Origin: Saururus chinensis
Taxonomy: Eukaryota; Streptophyta; Magnoliopsida; Piperales; Saururaceae
Direction: 5' to 3'
NCBI GenBank assembly: GCA_035235625.1
Contig: CP141147.1
Span: forward strand, 7,925,001 to 7,989,000
Length of the DNA stretch: 64,000 bases
Shown: positions 48,420 to 57,878 of the stretch, piece by piece
Layout: each line of letters opens with the position of its first letter
Position numbering within the stretch: the stretch's first letter is position 1
The notes under the pieces: generated by a model
Databases searched by the model: none
Told to the model about the DNA's origin: nothing
What the model saw: the letters and a program-made list of their open reading frames with translations, nothing else
Made by a program: the position numbers and the translations under genes

Positions 48420-49530
48420 AGAGGTAAAATGCGCGCGCGCAATTCTACTGCATGCCTTTCTGAAAATTTCCGCGCGGGGCTAAAATTTTGCCCTGCGCAG
48501 AAAATATTTCGCCACGCGGGCATTATATAATACCCGTCGGGGTTTTTCTTTTTCATCTCCTCCCAGCGGGTGCCATCCCTGTTGTCTTCCGACTGCAGCC
48601 CCCCTCCGCCGTCGACCACCCGCTGCCCCCCTCCACCGTCGACCGCCTGCCTGCGTCCGCCGCTCTACCTCTCCCCCGGTTACCCCCTTCCCACCCCTGG
48701 CTCTCCCCTTTCTCGTTTTCGTCTCCTCCCGCCAGGTATCTGCCCCGCCTTCTTTTGACCGCCACACCTCGCCTCCCTTTGCCGTTGACCGCCCGCTTGT
48801 GAGCCCTCACCGCCTGTGTCCGCCACCCTTCCTCTCCCTGGTTGCCCCCTTCCCACCCCCAACTCCCCCCTTTCTTCCTTTCTTATTTTTGCCTCCTCCC
48901 GCTGGGTGCTGGCCCTGCCATCTTCCAACCGCAGTACCGCGCCGCCCATCCTCACCTCCCTCTGCCGTTGACCACCAGCCCCAGAGCTTGCACGGCCTGC
49001 GTCCGCCCCGCCGCCCTCCCCGGTTGCCCCCCTTCCCACCCCCGGATCCCCCTACCCGGTTCCCCCCTTTCCCATCCCGGCTGCCCCCTTTCCCACCCCC
49101 GGCCCCCCATACCCGGTTACCTCCTTTCCCACCCCGGTTGCCCCCCTTCCCACCCCCGGATCCCCCTACCCGGTTCCCCCTTTCCCATCCCGGCTGCCCT
49201 CTTTCCCACCCCCGGCCCCCCATACCCGGTTACCTCCTTTCCCACCCCGGCTGCCCCCTTCCCACCCCCAGCTCCTCATACCTGGTTACCCCTTTCCCAC
49301 CCCGGCTCCCTCCTTCCGGAAGCCGGATTCCGGCGGGGAGCCGGGGAGTGAGGAGGGCGCCCCCCCCCCCCCCCACTCCGCCCTCTCTCTCCCGAGAGAA
49401 AGGGCACCGGATTCCGGCTCCCCCCTCGGAACCGGGCGCTCCCCTTTGAACCCGATGCCCCTGGCCCTTGGAGGGAGAGACTAGTTGGAATTCGGCCCCC
49501 CTCCACTCCCGGCCGCCGGGGTAATACATG
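48420..49530 (+). repeat. C/T-rich block with ~168-bp and ~35-bp tandem repeats
   Basis: Three units of about 165-171 bp start with CTCCTCCC(A/G)C near 48557, 48722 and 48892 and contain CCGTCGACCACC or variants. They are followed to 49310 by a shorter minisatellite of CCGG(T/C)TGCCCCCTTCCCACC words. A TATA-like ATTATATAAT sits at about 48522. The strand bias is opposite to that of the GA blocks. Long proline-rich frames here follow from the repeat. Confidence 0.8.
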
Positions 49531-50699
49531 GAATTTTATTTTGTTTTAAATATTTTTTATAATAGGACGCTTAAACTATCTGCAATTTTAATTTTTTAAA
49601 TATTTTTTTATAATAGCGATGCTTCAAAGCATCGCTAATACATGAATTTTTTTTTAAATTATTTTTTATAATAGCAATGCTTCAAAAGCGTTGCTACCAC
49701 ATGAAATTTTTTTTTATAATAGCGATGCTTCAAATGCGTCACGAATACATGCAAATTTTTTTTTAAAATATTCATTATAATAGTGACGCTTCAAAAGCGT
49801 CTCTAATACATGAAATTATATTTTTTAAAAATATTTTTATTATAGCGACGCTTTCAACAGCGTCGCTAATAATGAATTATTAGCGACACATAGAATTATG
49901 CGTCGCGAATAATTTTTTTTTATTTTTTTAAAAAATAAAATTTTTTTAACGACGTATATATTAACGTCGCTAATAATTAGTTATTAACGACATATTATTT
50001 TTAATAGTGATGCATATATATGCGTCGCTAAAATGCTCTATTAGCGACGTTTTTTGGTATATGTCGCTAATAGGCAATAGCGACTCCACTTTTTTCGACG
50101 CTTATAGCGACATTTTTTATGCATCGCTAATAATCATTAGCGACGTTTAGAGGATTATTAGCGACGCATAAATGCGTCGCTATAAGTCTTTTTTGTTGTA
50201 GTGTCCTTTGTTGGTGGAAGGCCAACTCAGCCAAGTACCTAATCTTGGCAGCAATGGCTCAGGATATTCTAGCAGTTCTGGTTACTACAATTGCTTCAGA
50301 GTCAGCCTTTAGTGCTAGTGGACGAGTTTTATCTCAATATAGGAGTTCTCTTCTACCTGAGACAGTTGAATGGTTGATTTGTATACAATATTGGTTGCGT
50401 GGTAAGAAGGTAGTTGGGTCTTTTTGTGAAATGGATGATGAGCTCAACAACATTAATGAGATAATCAAAGTCCATAACTGAGGTATCAGGTATGTTTACT
50501 TATTCTTTTCTTTTGTTTATATGTACTAATTTTTTTTTAACTCCGCCATTGCCGGTCCCAAGCCCGGAAGAGAAAGGAGGAGGGAAAACATAAGGATTTA
50601 GCAATCCTTAGCAATTTTATTCTACTTTGAATTCTTAATTGTTCTACTTTGAATTAGTAAATGCACTGAAGGTAATTTTTTAAAGACCAAAATAAATAA

Positions 50700-50846
50700 A
50701 TATTATTATATTAAAAGCCCGAAAAGCCCGTGGCCCGACCCAAGCCCGAACATCGGGCCAGGCTGGGCTTTTTTTTTGCTATTTTTGTTAAGGGTTGGGC
50801 TCAGACATACCCTAGCCCTCCAAAGCCCGGCCCGCTTGCAGCCCTA
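50700..50846. repeat. hAT 3' subterminal and terminal sequence
   Basis: Clustered AAGCCCG, GGCCCGACC and GGGCCAGGC words end in GCTTGCAGCCCTA. Such GGCCC-rich ends are common in plant hAT elements. The 8 bp outside the end are CTCTACAT; no partner copy was found on the left. Confidence 0.6.
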
Positions 50847-50940
50847 CTCTACATTAACGCATTTGAATTAAAATTTACTTATGGGTGTAAAAATTCACTT
50901 TTGGGTGTACATCTTATTAATAGAATTCAATACAATCCTG

Positions 50941-51121
50941 ACATTTTATACAGTGGGCGCCCACTGTATAAAACATTATTTTTTGCGGGGGGCGCCCAAG
51001 TGAGAGTAGTTCTAGAAAGATTGACTGGGCTTGAATGCATGCTATATGCACTCTCGGTGGGCACCCTCCGTAGTTTCCTTTGTAATATGTTGGGGGGCGC
51101 CCACCATGAGAATAATTCCAC
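50941..51121. repeat. Left part of ~106-bp tandem array
   Basis: Units contain GGGGGGCGCCCACC, GAGAGTAGTTCTAGAAAGATT and TTTGTAATATGT, matching the array at 60045-60660. The array is interrupted by the solo LTR 51122-60044. Confidence 0.75.
50944..50973. repeat. Perfect 30-bp palindrome
   Basis: The half-site TTTTATACAGTGGGC is followed at once by its exact complement; the centre lies between 50958 and 50959. It is an extended form of the GTGGGCGCCCAC palindrome found throughout the array. Confidence 0.95.
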
Positions 51122-51641
51122 TGTAACGCCTGAGATTTTTCATACATTTTCCTCAAAATTCACAAACTTTTTTTGCAATATAACTGCTATAAATCGGGAA
51201 AAATGACGAATATGAAACCTATGAAAATAATTTTATAATTTAAAACATCACACATCAGTTTCTCCCATACAAGTTTTTACTCATTCGATTAAACATCGTA
51301 CGACTAAACCAAACATCCTTAGGCGCTACTTGAAAACAACCATACAAATAAATTGATTTGATCATAGACTTTAAATACAAATCTCTCCCAGGCATCCCTA
51401 AGTGCAAGTCCCATAACAATCCACAGTCTAATCCAAACTAAAGTCGAGAATACATACACATTTTAATTCTCGTCTCACCCAATACATTAGATCATGGCAT
51501 AAAGTAATACTCGTAGTAAGTTAAGCATATACCTGAGTCCAAGGGAATCAATCCATCGCGGAAATGAGCATCCACCTATAGGAGCTCTCTGTTACAACCT
51601 ACAAAAGCCTCCCAAACAACAGGGCTAAAAAAATAGGGTAA

Positions 51642-51673
51642 TGACTATTTTCATACTCAGTAGGAAAATACCC
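51642..51673 (-). other. Decayed copy of the conserved LTR hairpin
   Basis: The minus strand reads GGGTATTTTC, a short gap, then TGAGTATGAAAATAGTCA, with one mismatch in the tetraloop stem compared with the copies at 43196 and 57847. Confidence 0.5.
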
Positions 51674-51839
51674 AGTATAGGAGTTCTAAACAGTGAACTC
51701 AGTAAATCCATACATAGATGCTTTCATACAACTCAAACACGAAGCAAGCAAGCATATAATAATCATGCTCATATGCATACAATCAATGCCAAAAGCATAC
51801 CATCAACTAATCTTACACATACACTCGTAATTAGAGTCA

Positions 51840-52115
51840 TACAAACTTACTCATACCATCGTATACTTAATCATACTCGTACTCGTACGACCTTACTTGT
51901 ACAGTCTTACTCATAAACATATGCTTACTGTCTTACTCAGAATCATACTCTTACAGTCTTACTCATACACATACTCTTACAGTCGTGCTCATACTCATAC
52001 TCTTACAATCGTACACATACTCATACTCTTACAGTCGTGCTCATACTCATACTCTTACAGTCGTACACATACTCATACTCTTACAGTTGTGTATATACTC
52101 ATACTCTTATAGTTG
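51840..52115. repeat. Degenerate short tandem repeats in outer LTR
   Basis: Repeats of TCTTACAGTCGT and CTCATACTCATAC words with irregular 24-36 bp spacing. This is the counterpart of the array at 57175-57640 in the inner LTR. Confidence 0.7.
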
Positions 52116-53354
52116 TACTCAAGCTATCGACCACTGAAGCTCATTACAATTAATAAGCTCTAGCATCGAAATGGAAAAGAATGCCACTGGGGCATCACCT
52201 TAACCTCCGGGGAATGACTAGACGTTATGGACTTTTCCGAAGGCAAGGTACACCAATGCTCATGGGGCACAGGATCAAACAGGTAAGAGCAGGTCCATGA
52301 TACTACTTACTTGAGCGCACAAACATAAACATAAACACATAAGGGGTCATACAATTGTCCACCATAATGAGTCTTATAGTGCCATAAAATTGCCCACCAT
52401 TATGGGTCTTATAGTGTCAGTGCCACTCTTGGGTAGAAATCATACAATGCCACTCTTGGGCGGAATCATACAACGCTCTCAATAGAGCATCAAATGCCAG
52501 GGCTTATACAGCACACAGACCAAATCAAAAACATACATCGCTCTCAATAGAGTATCAGATGTCTGGTGCTCAATACAACACATAGACACCATCCCACAAG
52601 ATAAACACCATGGCAAGACATAAAAAATGCTCAGCCGACTCAATATCGGCTAACTCAAACACGGAATTTAATCTGTCGAAACCCTCAGGTCTCAAACTCA
52701 CAACGCTATCATTAACTATGCTTATAATTCAAGTTTTAATTAAGTACATTATGCAATACAATTATGCCATACAAACTCAAACATACCGAGCTCCACTGAT
52801 CAAACCGAAGTTGAGCCCAATCTGAAACCCTAGTTCATAAGGGCAGCAAGCTTCACTTAACCCGTCCATCTCACAACATAGCTCACCGTACACAAATCCT
52901 AATGTGTTCATACAATCTCCACCATCTACCTTATGGCCAAATAATCTTACTCAGAAGTCATCAACTAAGCTCCTCAGAGCTAAACCCAGTTATCACCCTC
53001 TTACTAATACCTCACTTATTAAGCTTACTTTTCACTTCATAATCTATACATTATGCTTGTACAATTATGCACACTCTTACTGTCTGACAATCCCCCAACA
53101 TATGCTTTGATCCAAACCAAACAAACCGCTCCAATCCTCGCTCATCAAACTTACCTCCTCTGTCTTCCGTCATAAGCTTACACATTCACATCCAAATCCA
53201 TGTCAAACACTCTGTCACCTCTTACTGTCCATCGCCCATACCTTTGCCCACATGCACATACACATATCCATAGCATAGGCAAATAGCCATCATACATACG
53301 TATGTCTATCACCCATACGTATAACACACACATACTTTCATATATAGCCTACCA

Positions 53355-53545
53355 ACATACTCACTAGCATCGCTAGCACATACATACACATACGAAGCTT
53401 ACCAACAAACACGCTAGCCATCACTAGCACATACTCAATCAACATACGAAGCTTACCAACAAACATGCTAGTCATCACTAGCACATACTCAATCCACATA
53501 TGAAGCTTACCAACAAACACGCTAGCCATTTCTAGCACATACTCA
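53355..53545. repeat. Hairpin-core tandem repeat in outer LTR
   Basis: Four units at about 54-56 bp spacing carry GCTAGCCATCACTAGC or close variants. This word folds as CTAGC/GCTAG arms around a 6-nt loop. It matches the inner LTR array at 55640-55905 in inverse orientation. Confidence 0.75.
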
Positions 53546-55639
53546 ATCAACATACGAAGCTTACCAATATACTTCAAACATACATACAGCCCACATGCAT
53601 GTCATATGCATTTCAACATGGCATAATATATCCTCTTACATCATGCAAACAAATCATGATTTAGCATCCAAAGCATTGAATCATACAATCCTAGCATGAT
53701 GCTACTCATTCAAAATATGTTATCATGAAATTACAAGTTTAAAGCTCTCCTACCTCGTAATCATGACGTTTGATGGTGAGCTGTAATGTCCCTGATTTTT
53801 CTACGATTTTCTGTGATTTTCCTGCTATTTTTCTGGTCATTTTCGGCGAGAAAATGTGACGCTTTAGCGTATTCGTATTCGTGTATTTTTCCCCGTATTT
53901 ATACCCATAGAGTCGGGTGTGGGGCTTAGTCGTAGGCCGCGGGCCTCGCTGCGCGCTTACGGTGCGAATTTTGGAGGTATAACGCGTAACCAGTGAGTTA
54001 ACGCGCATTAGGGATGTGGATGGAAAAATTAAAAAGGTGAATAGTAAAATCATGGCTTAAAAGCCGATCACAGTAAGTTTCGTTCCAGAAACTTACAGTA
54101 AGAAGTTTTCACGTCCAGAGAAGAGAAGAGGAAACCCGAGCCCGTTTCCGGTCGCTCCGTTCTCCCTCCTCCGTCGATGGATTTCGGCGGTTCTTGTTCA
54201 GATCTGCTTTGCCTCACCGCCACGAGTCCGTAGACACTGGCTATGACCGCCGCCACGGCCTCTTCGCTCCTACACGAGGTATCGAACCTTTTTCGGGATT
54301 TTTCTCCCCTTCAATCCCGTTTTTGAACTGTGGGTGTACGATTTTGACATCGTTTGCGGCCGCTCTCAACTAGACTTATGTTTAGTTGGCCGCTAGGAAC
54401 CCATAGGCGCTGGCTAGAGCTGCCGCCGTGCTTTCTGCGCTCCGTGGTGAGCTACCGAACTTTTGGTCGGGTTTTGTTCACATTCTTCATCTCACTGTCC
54501 GTGAGATTTTTTTGAGACGTCGGGATTTCCGGTCGTCGTCCGGCCACCGGATAGACTCCGTCCAGCCTACCTCGACCCAGTGTCGGTAGGGGGTTGTCGT
54601 TTCCAACCCCGCCCCGCCCCTATTGCCTTGCTCCGCCCGATTAGACGCTTTGGGTGCGTCTCGGGTCGTTAGCATCGGCGAGCCGTGGGCCATTTGGCCA
54701 TCGTGGGCTCTGCCCCGGCTCGGCGACAGTGAGGGTCAGCCCCACTTGGCCAATTACACCTCCGCTCGGAGTGGGCCGCTTGCCCTGTACTATACCATGC
54801 GTGATGTACAGCCGCCCGCACTACATGTGTTGGTTGTGGGTGGCGATCGACGATGTCGCCGCTTCGATCAGCCACCATGTCTTGGCCTTAGTTTGGCAGC
54901 CCTTATATGGGCCTTGGGTCGCCACCGTCCGACCCATCTCAACAGTGTGCAAGTGGCCGCGCGTGTATTTTGGGTTTAGCCGCCGTATTTGTGCCGCCTG
55001 ACCATCGGATGGCTTTGCCACCGAGTGGAGTTGACCACTAGAGTCCTCCTCCACCTCTCCACTGTCCTCGAGCGTTGCCCCACGCTCTCCGCCCTTATGT
55101 GGGCCTTTGTTGACCGAAATCGTCGCCGTTGGGTGCTGTCCACGGCCGATTTCGACGTCTTGTGGCCGGCTGAGCACGTATTAGCCACCGGCAGATCTTC
55201 AGTGTACACCATCTACTTTTGGTCGCACCGCCACATGTGTTGGCATGACATTTCTCCCGGCCGCCCTAGTGTGCCGCCGTGGATCGCAGGTTTTGCCGCA
55301 TTGATTCTGACACCCCGTTTGGCCGTGACTAGTTTCGGTGCTTCCTAAAATCCTCGGGACAGCAGCTCTCTTCACTTGGCAAAGCTTTTGGCTGCCAACT
55401 CCGCCGCCGACGCCGCCACCGTCGTGTGCTCGCCATCGAACGTCATGATTACGAGGTAGGGGAGCTTTGAACTCGTAAATTCATGATAGCATGCTTTGAA
55501 TGAGTAGTAGCATGCTAGGATTGTGTGATGCCATGCTTTGGATGTTATGTAACGATCTGATTGCATGATGTACGTGTAAGCACGATTGTATGGTATGTTG
55601 AAATGCATATGACATGCATGTTGGTTGTAAGTACGTTGG

Positions 55640-55905
55640 ATGTGAGTATGTGCTAGTGATGACTAGCGTGTTTGTTGGTAAGTTTCGTATGTTGATTGAG
55701 TATGTGCTAGTGATGGCTAGCGTGTATGTTAACGTATGTATGCATGTGCTAGTGATGGCTAGCGTGCATGTTTGGAGTGTGTGTGGATTATACATGTGCT
55801 AGTGATGGCTAGCGTATATGTTTGACGTGTGTATGCATGTGCTAGTGATGACTAGCGTGTATGTATAAATGTGTACGTATACACTAGTGATGGCTAGTGA
55901 GCATG
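55640..55905. repeat. Hairpin-core tandem repeat in inner LTR
   Basis: Six copies of GTGCTAGTGATGGCTAGCGTG or close variants occur at 37-54 bp spacing. The core GCTAG-TGATGG-CTAGC is itself a small hairpin. Confidence 0.8.
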
Positions 55906-57174
55906 GTTGTAAGCTGCGTATGTATGACGGTATGTGTATGTTATACGTATGTGTGAGACATACGTATGTATGATGGCTTTTTGGCCTATGCTATGGATAT
56001 GTGTAAGTGTATGTGGGCAGAGGTATGGGCGATGGACAGTAAGAGGTTGCAGAGGCTTTGTCTGAATTTGAATACGGTTGTGTAAGCGTATGACAGATGA
56101 CAGAGGATAAGAGTATGACGGGCAAGGATTAGAATGGATCGGTTTGGGTTGGATTGTATGTTGGGCGATTGTCAGATAGTAAGAGTGTTCATAATTGTAC
56201 AAGCATAACGTACACATTATGAAGCGAAAAGTAAGTATAATCAGTGAGGTATTAAGTAAGAGGGCGACAACTGGGTTTGGCTCTGAGGAGCTTAGTGTGA
56301 TGACATTTGTGTACGCTGTTTTGGCCATAAGGTAGATGGCTGAGTATGTAAGACTGTAAGGGTTCGTTGTATGGTGAGGTTTGATCATGATATGGATGGA
56401 TTAAGGAAGTCTGCTGCCCTGACGAACTAGGGTTTCGATCAGGCTCAGCATCGGTTTGATTAGTCGAGGACTGTGAGTTTGTGTGGCATAATTGTACCGC
56501 ATAATGTACTTAATTCAAACTTGAATTATAAGCACAGCTAATGATAGCGTTGTGAGTTTGAGACCTGAGGGTTCGACGGATTAAGTTCCGTGTTTGAGCT
56601 AGCCGATAATGAGTCGGCTAAGCATTTATCATGTCTTGCCATGGTGGTTATCTTGCGGGATGTTGTCTGTGTGCTGTGTAGAGCACCAGACGTCTTTTGC
56701 TCTGTTGAGAGCGACGTATGTTTCCGATTTGGTCTGTGTGCTGTACAAGCCCAGACGTTTGATGCTCTATTGAGAGCGTTGTATGATTCCGCCTAAGAGT
56801 GGCACTGTATGTTTCTGCCCAAGTGGCACTGTATGTTTTTCTGCCCAAGAGTGGCAATGGCACTATAAGACCCATTATGGTGGGCGATTCTATGGCACTA
56901 TAAGACCCCTTATGTGTGGGCAATTGTATGACCCCTTATGTGTGGGTGTATGTTTGCGCGCTCAGGTAAGTAGTATCATGGACCTACTCTTACCTGTTTG
57001 ATCCTGTGCCCCATGAGCACTGGTGTGCCTTACCTTCGGAAAAGTCCATGGCGTCTAGTCACTCCCCGGAGGTTAAGGTGATGCCCCTGTGGCATTCTTT
57101 TTCATCTCGACGCTAGAGCTGATTAGTTGTAATGAGCTTCAGCGGTCGATAGTATGCGTTCGTCTGTACGATTA

Positions 57175-57640
57175 TGTGTGTGAGTATGACTGTATGAGTA
57201 TGAGTTTGAGCACGACTGTAAGCGTATGTGTATGAGAACGACTGTATGAGTATGAGTATGAGTACAACTGTAAGTGTATGTGTATGAGAACGACTGTAAG
57301 CGTATGAGTTTGAGCACGACTGTAAGAGTATGTGTATGAGTACGACCGTATGAGTATGAGCACGACTGTAAGAGTATGAGTACGATTGTAAGAGTAAGAC
57401 TGTAAGCATTTGAATCCGAGCAAGACTGTAAGTGTAAGTTTCAGAGTAAGACTGTAAGTGTAAGATGTGCGAGTAAGGTCGCACGAGTAAGTGTAAGATG
57501 TGCGAGTAAGGTCGCACGAGTAAGTGTAAGATGTACGAGTAAGGTCGTATGAGTGAGCATATGATTGTACGAGTAAGGTCGTACAAGTATGCGTATGTTG
57601 TATGAGTATGTGTGCGATGGTACGAGTAAGTTTGTAAGAC
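57175..57640. repeat. Degenerate tandem repeats (GAGTATGAGTACGACTGTAAG type)
   Basis: About 18 irregular units of GTATGAGTACGACTGTAAG-like words, then three ~30-bp units of AAGATGTGCGAGTAAGGTCG type (57463-57560). They lie just before the conserved hairpin. Confidence 0.75.
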
Positions 57641-57846
57641 CCTGGATAAGGGTGTTTGTGTAAGTTTTGTTTGATGGTACAATTTAGCACGATAGTGCTT
57701 TTAGTATGTCTTTGGCACGATGGTGCATTTGGTATGTTAGTATGCGTATGAGCACGATGTTTGTATGCCTATCTGCTTCATGTTTGAGTTGCATGAACGC
57801 ATGTTCTTATGAACTTTTGAGTTCACCGTTTGGGATTTCCCCTACT

Positions 57847-57878
57847 GGGTATTTTCCTACTGAGTATGAAAATACTCA
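57847..57878 (+). other. Conserved alternative hairpins with GAAA tetraloop
   Basis: TGAGTAT-GAAA-ATACTCA (57861-57878... loop 57868-57871) gives a 7-bp stem. GGGTATTTTC (57847-57856) can pair instead with GAAAATACTC (57868-57877). It lies about 540 bp before the LTR end, as in the LTR at 40579-43730. Confidence 0.6.

Larger units (their letters stand above)
45648..50203. mobile_element. Non-autonomous CACTA element (4.56 kb) in hAT
   Basis: It starts CACTACAACAAAATG and ends TTTTTTGTTGTAGTG, with a perfect 3-bp duplication TCC at 45645-45647 and 50204-50206. The subterminal regions (45660-46290 and 49560-50200) carry dozens of direct and inverted GCGTCGCTAATA-type motifs. No transposase gene is present. 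The middle holds three purine blocks with AT spacers (46497-48240) and a C/T-rich block (48420-49530). Because both termini and the duplication are intact, this is a relatively young insertion. Confidence 0.9.
45260..50481 (+). pseudogene. hAT transposase, C-terminal half
   Basis: Segment one reads YDEYWGNVPITYDIALILD then PRYKRNLLKFFLSQL, the conserved hAT block with the DPRYK motif. An in-frame TAG precedes YDEYW at about 45283. Segment two begins in the same frame after the CACTA insertion: NILCWWKANSAKYLILAAMA, then TTIASESAFSASGRVL and SSLLPETVEWLI, the hAT C-terminal dimerisation domain, ending at TGA 50479-50481. Removing the CACTA and one TCC copy restores the frame exactly, so the reading frame broke by insertion rather than decay at that point. 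The N-terminal half (BED finger, first catalytic Asp) is not in the window. The hAT looks inactive. Confidence 0.8.
45200..50846 (+). mobile_element. hAT (Ac-like) transposon, left part missing, split by CACTA
   Basis: It contains transposase segments at 45260-45647 and 50204-50481, then a 3' region rich in AGCCCGG/GGCCCG words (50700-50840) ending TTGCAGCCCTA at 50846, which matches an Ac-type terminus (TAGGG-TGCAA). No left terminus was found; the copia at 43736-45195 abuts it. The CACTA at 45648-50203 interrupts it. Confidence 0.75.

Noticed and set aside
48799-49449. Long proline-rich open frame on the plus strand (216 codons)
   Set aside because: It follows directly from C/T-rich minisatellite DNA, overlaps equally long frames in other phases, and has no recognisable domain.
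54487-55348. Overlapping open frames on both strands in the inner LTR
   Set aside because: High GC removes stops by chance. The mirrored copy in the outer LTR does not keep the same frames, and no domain is visible.
55640-57640. CRISPR-like spaced repeats
   Set aside because: The repeats are degenerate, spacing is irregular and the context is a plant LTR; this is a minisatellite, not a CRISPR array.
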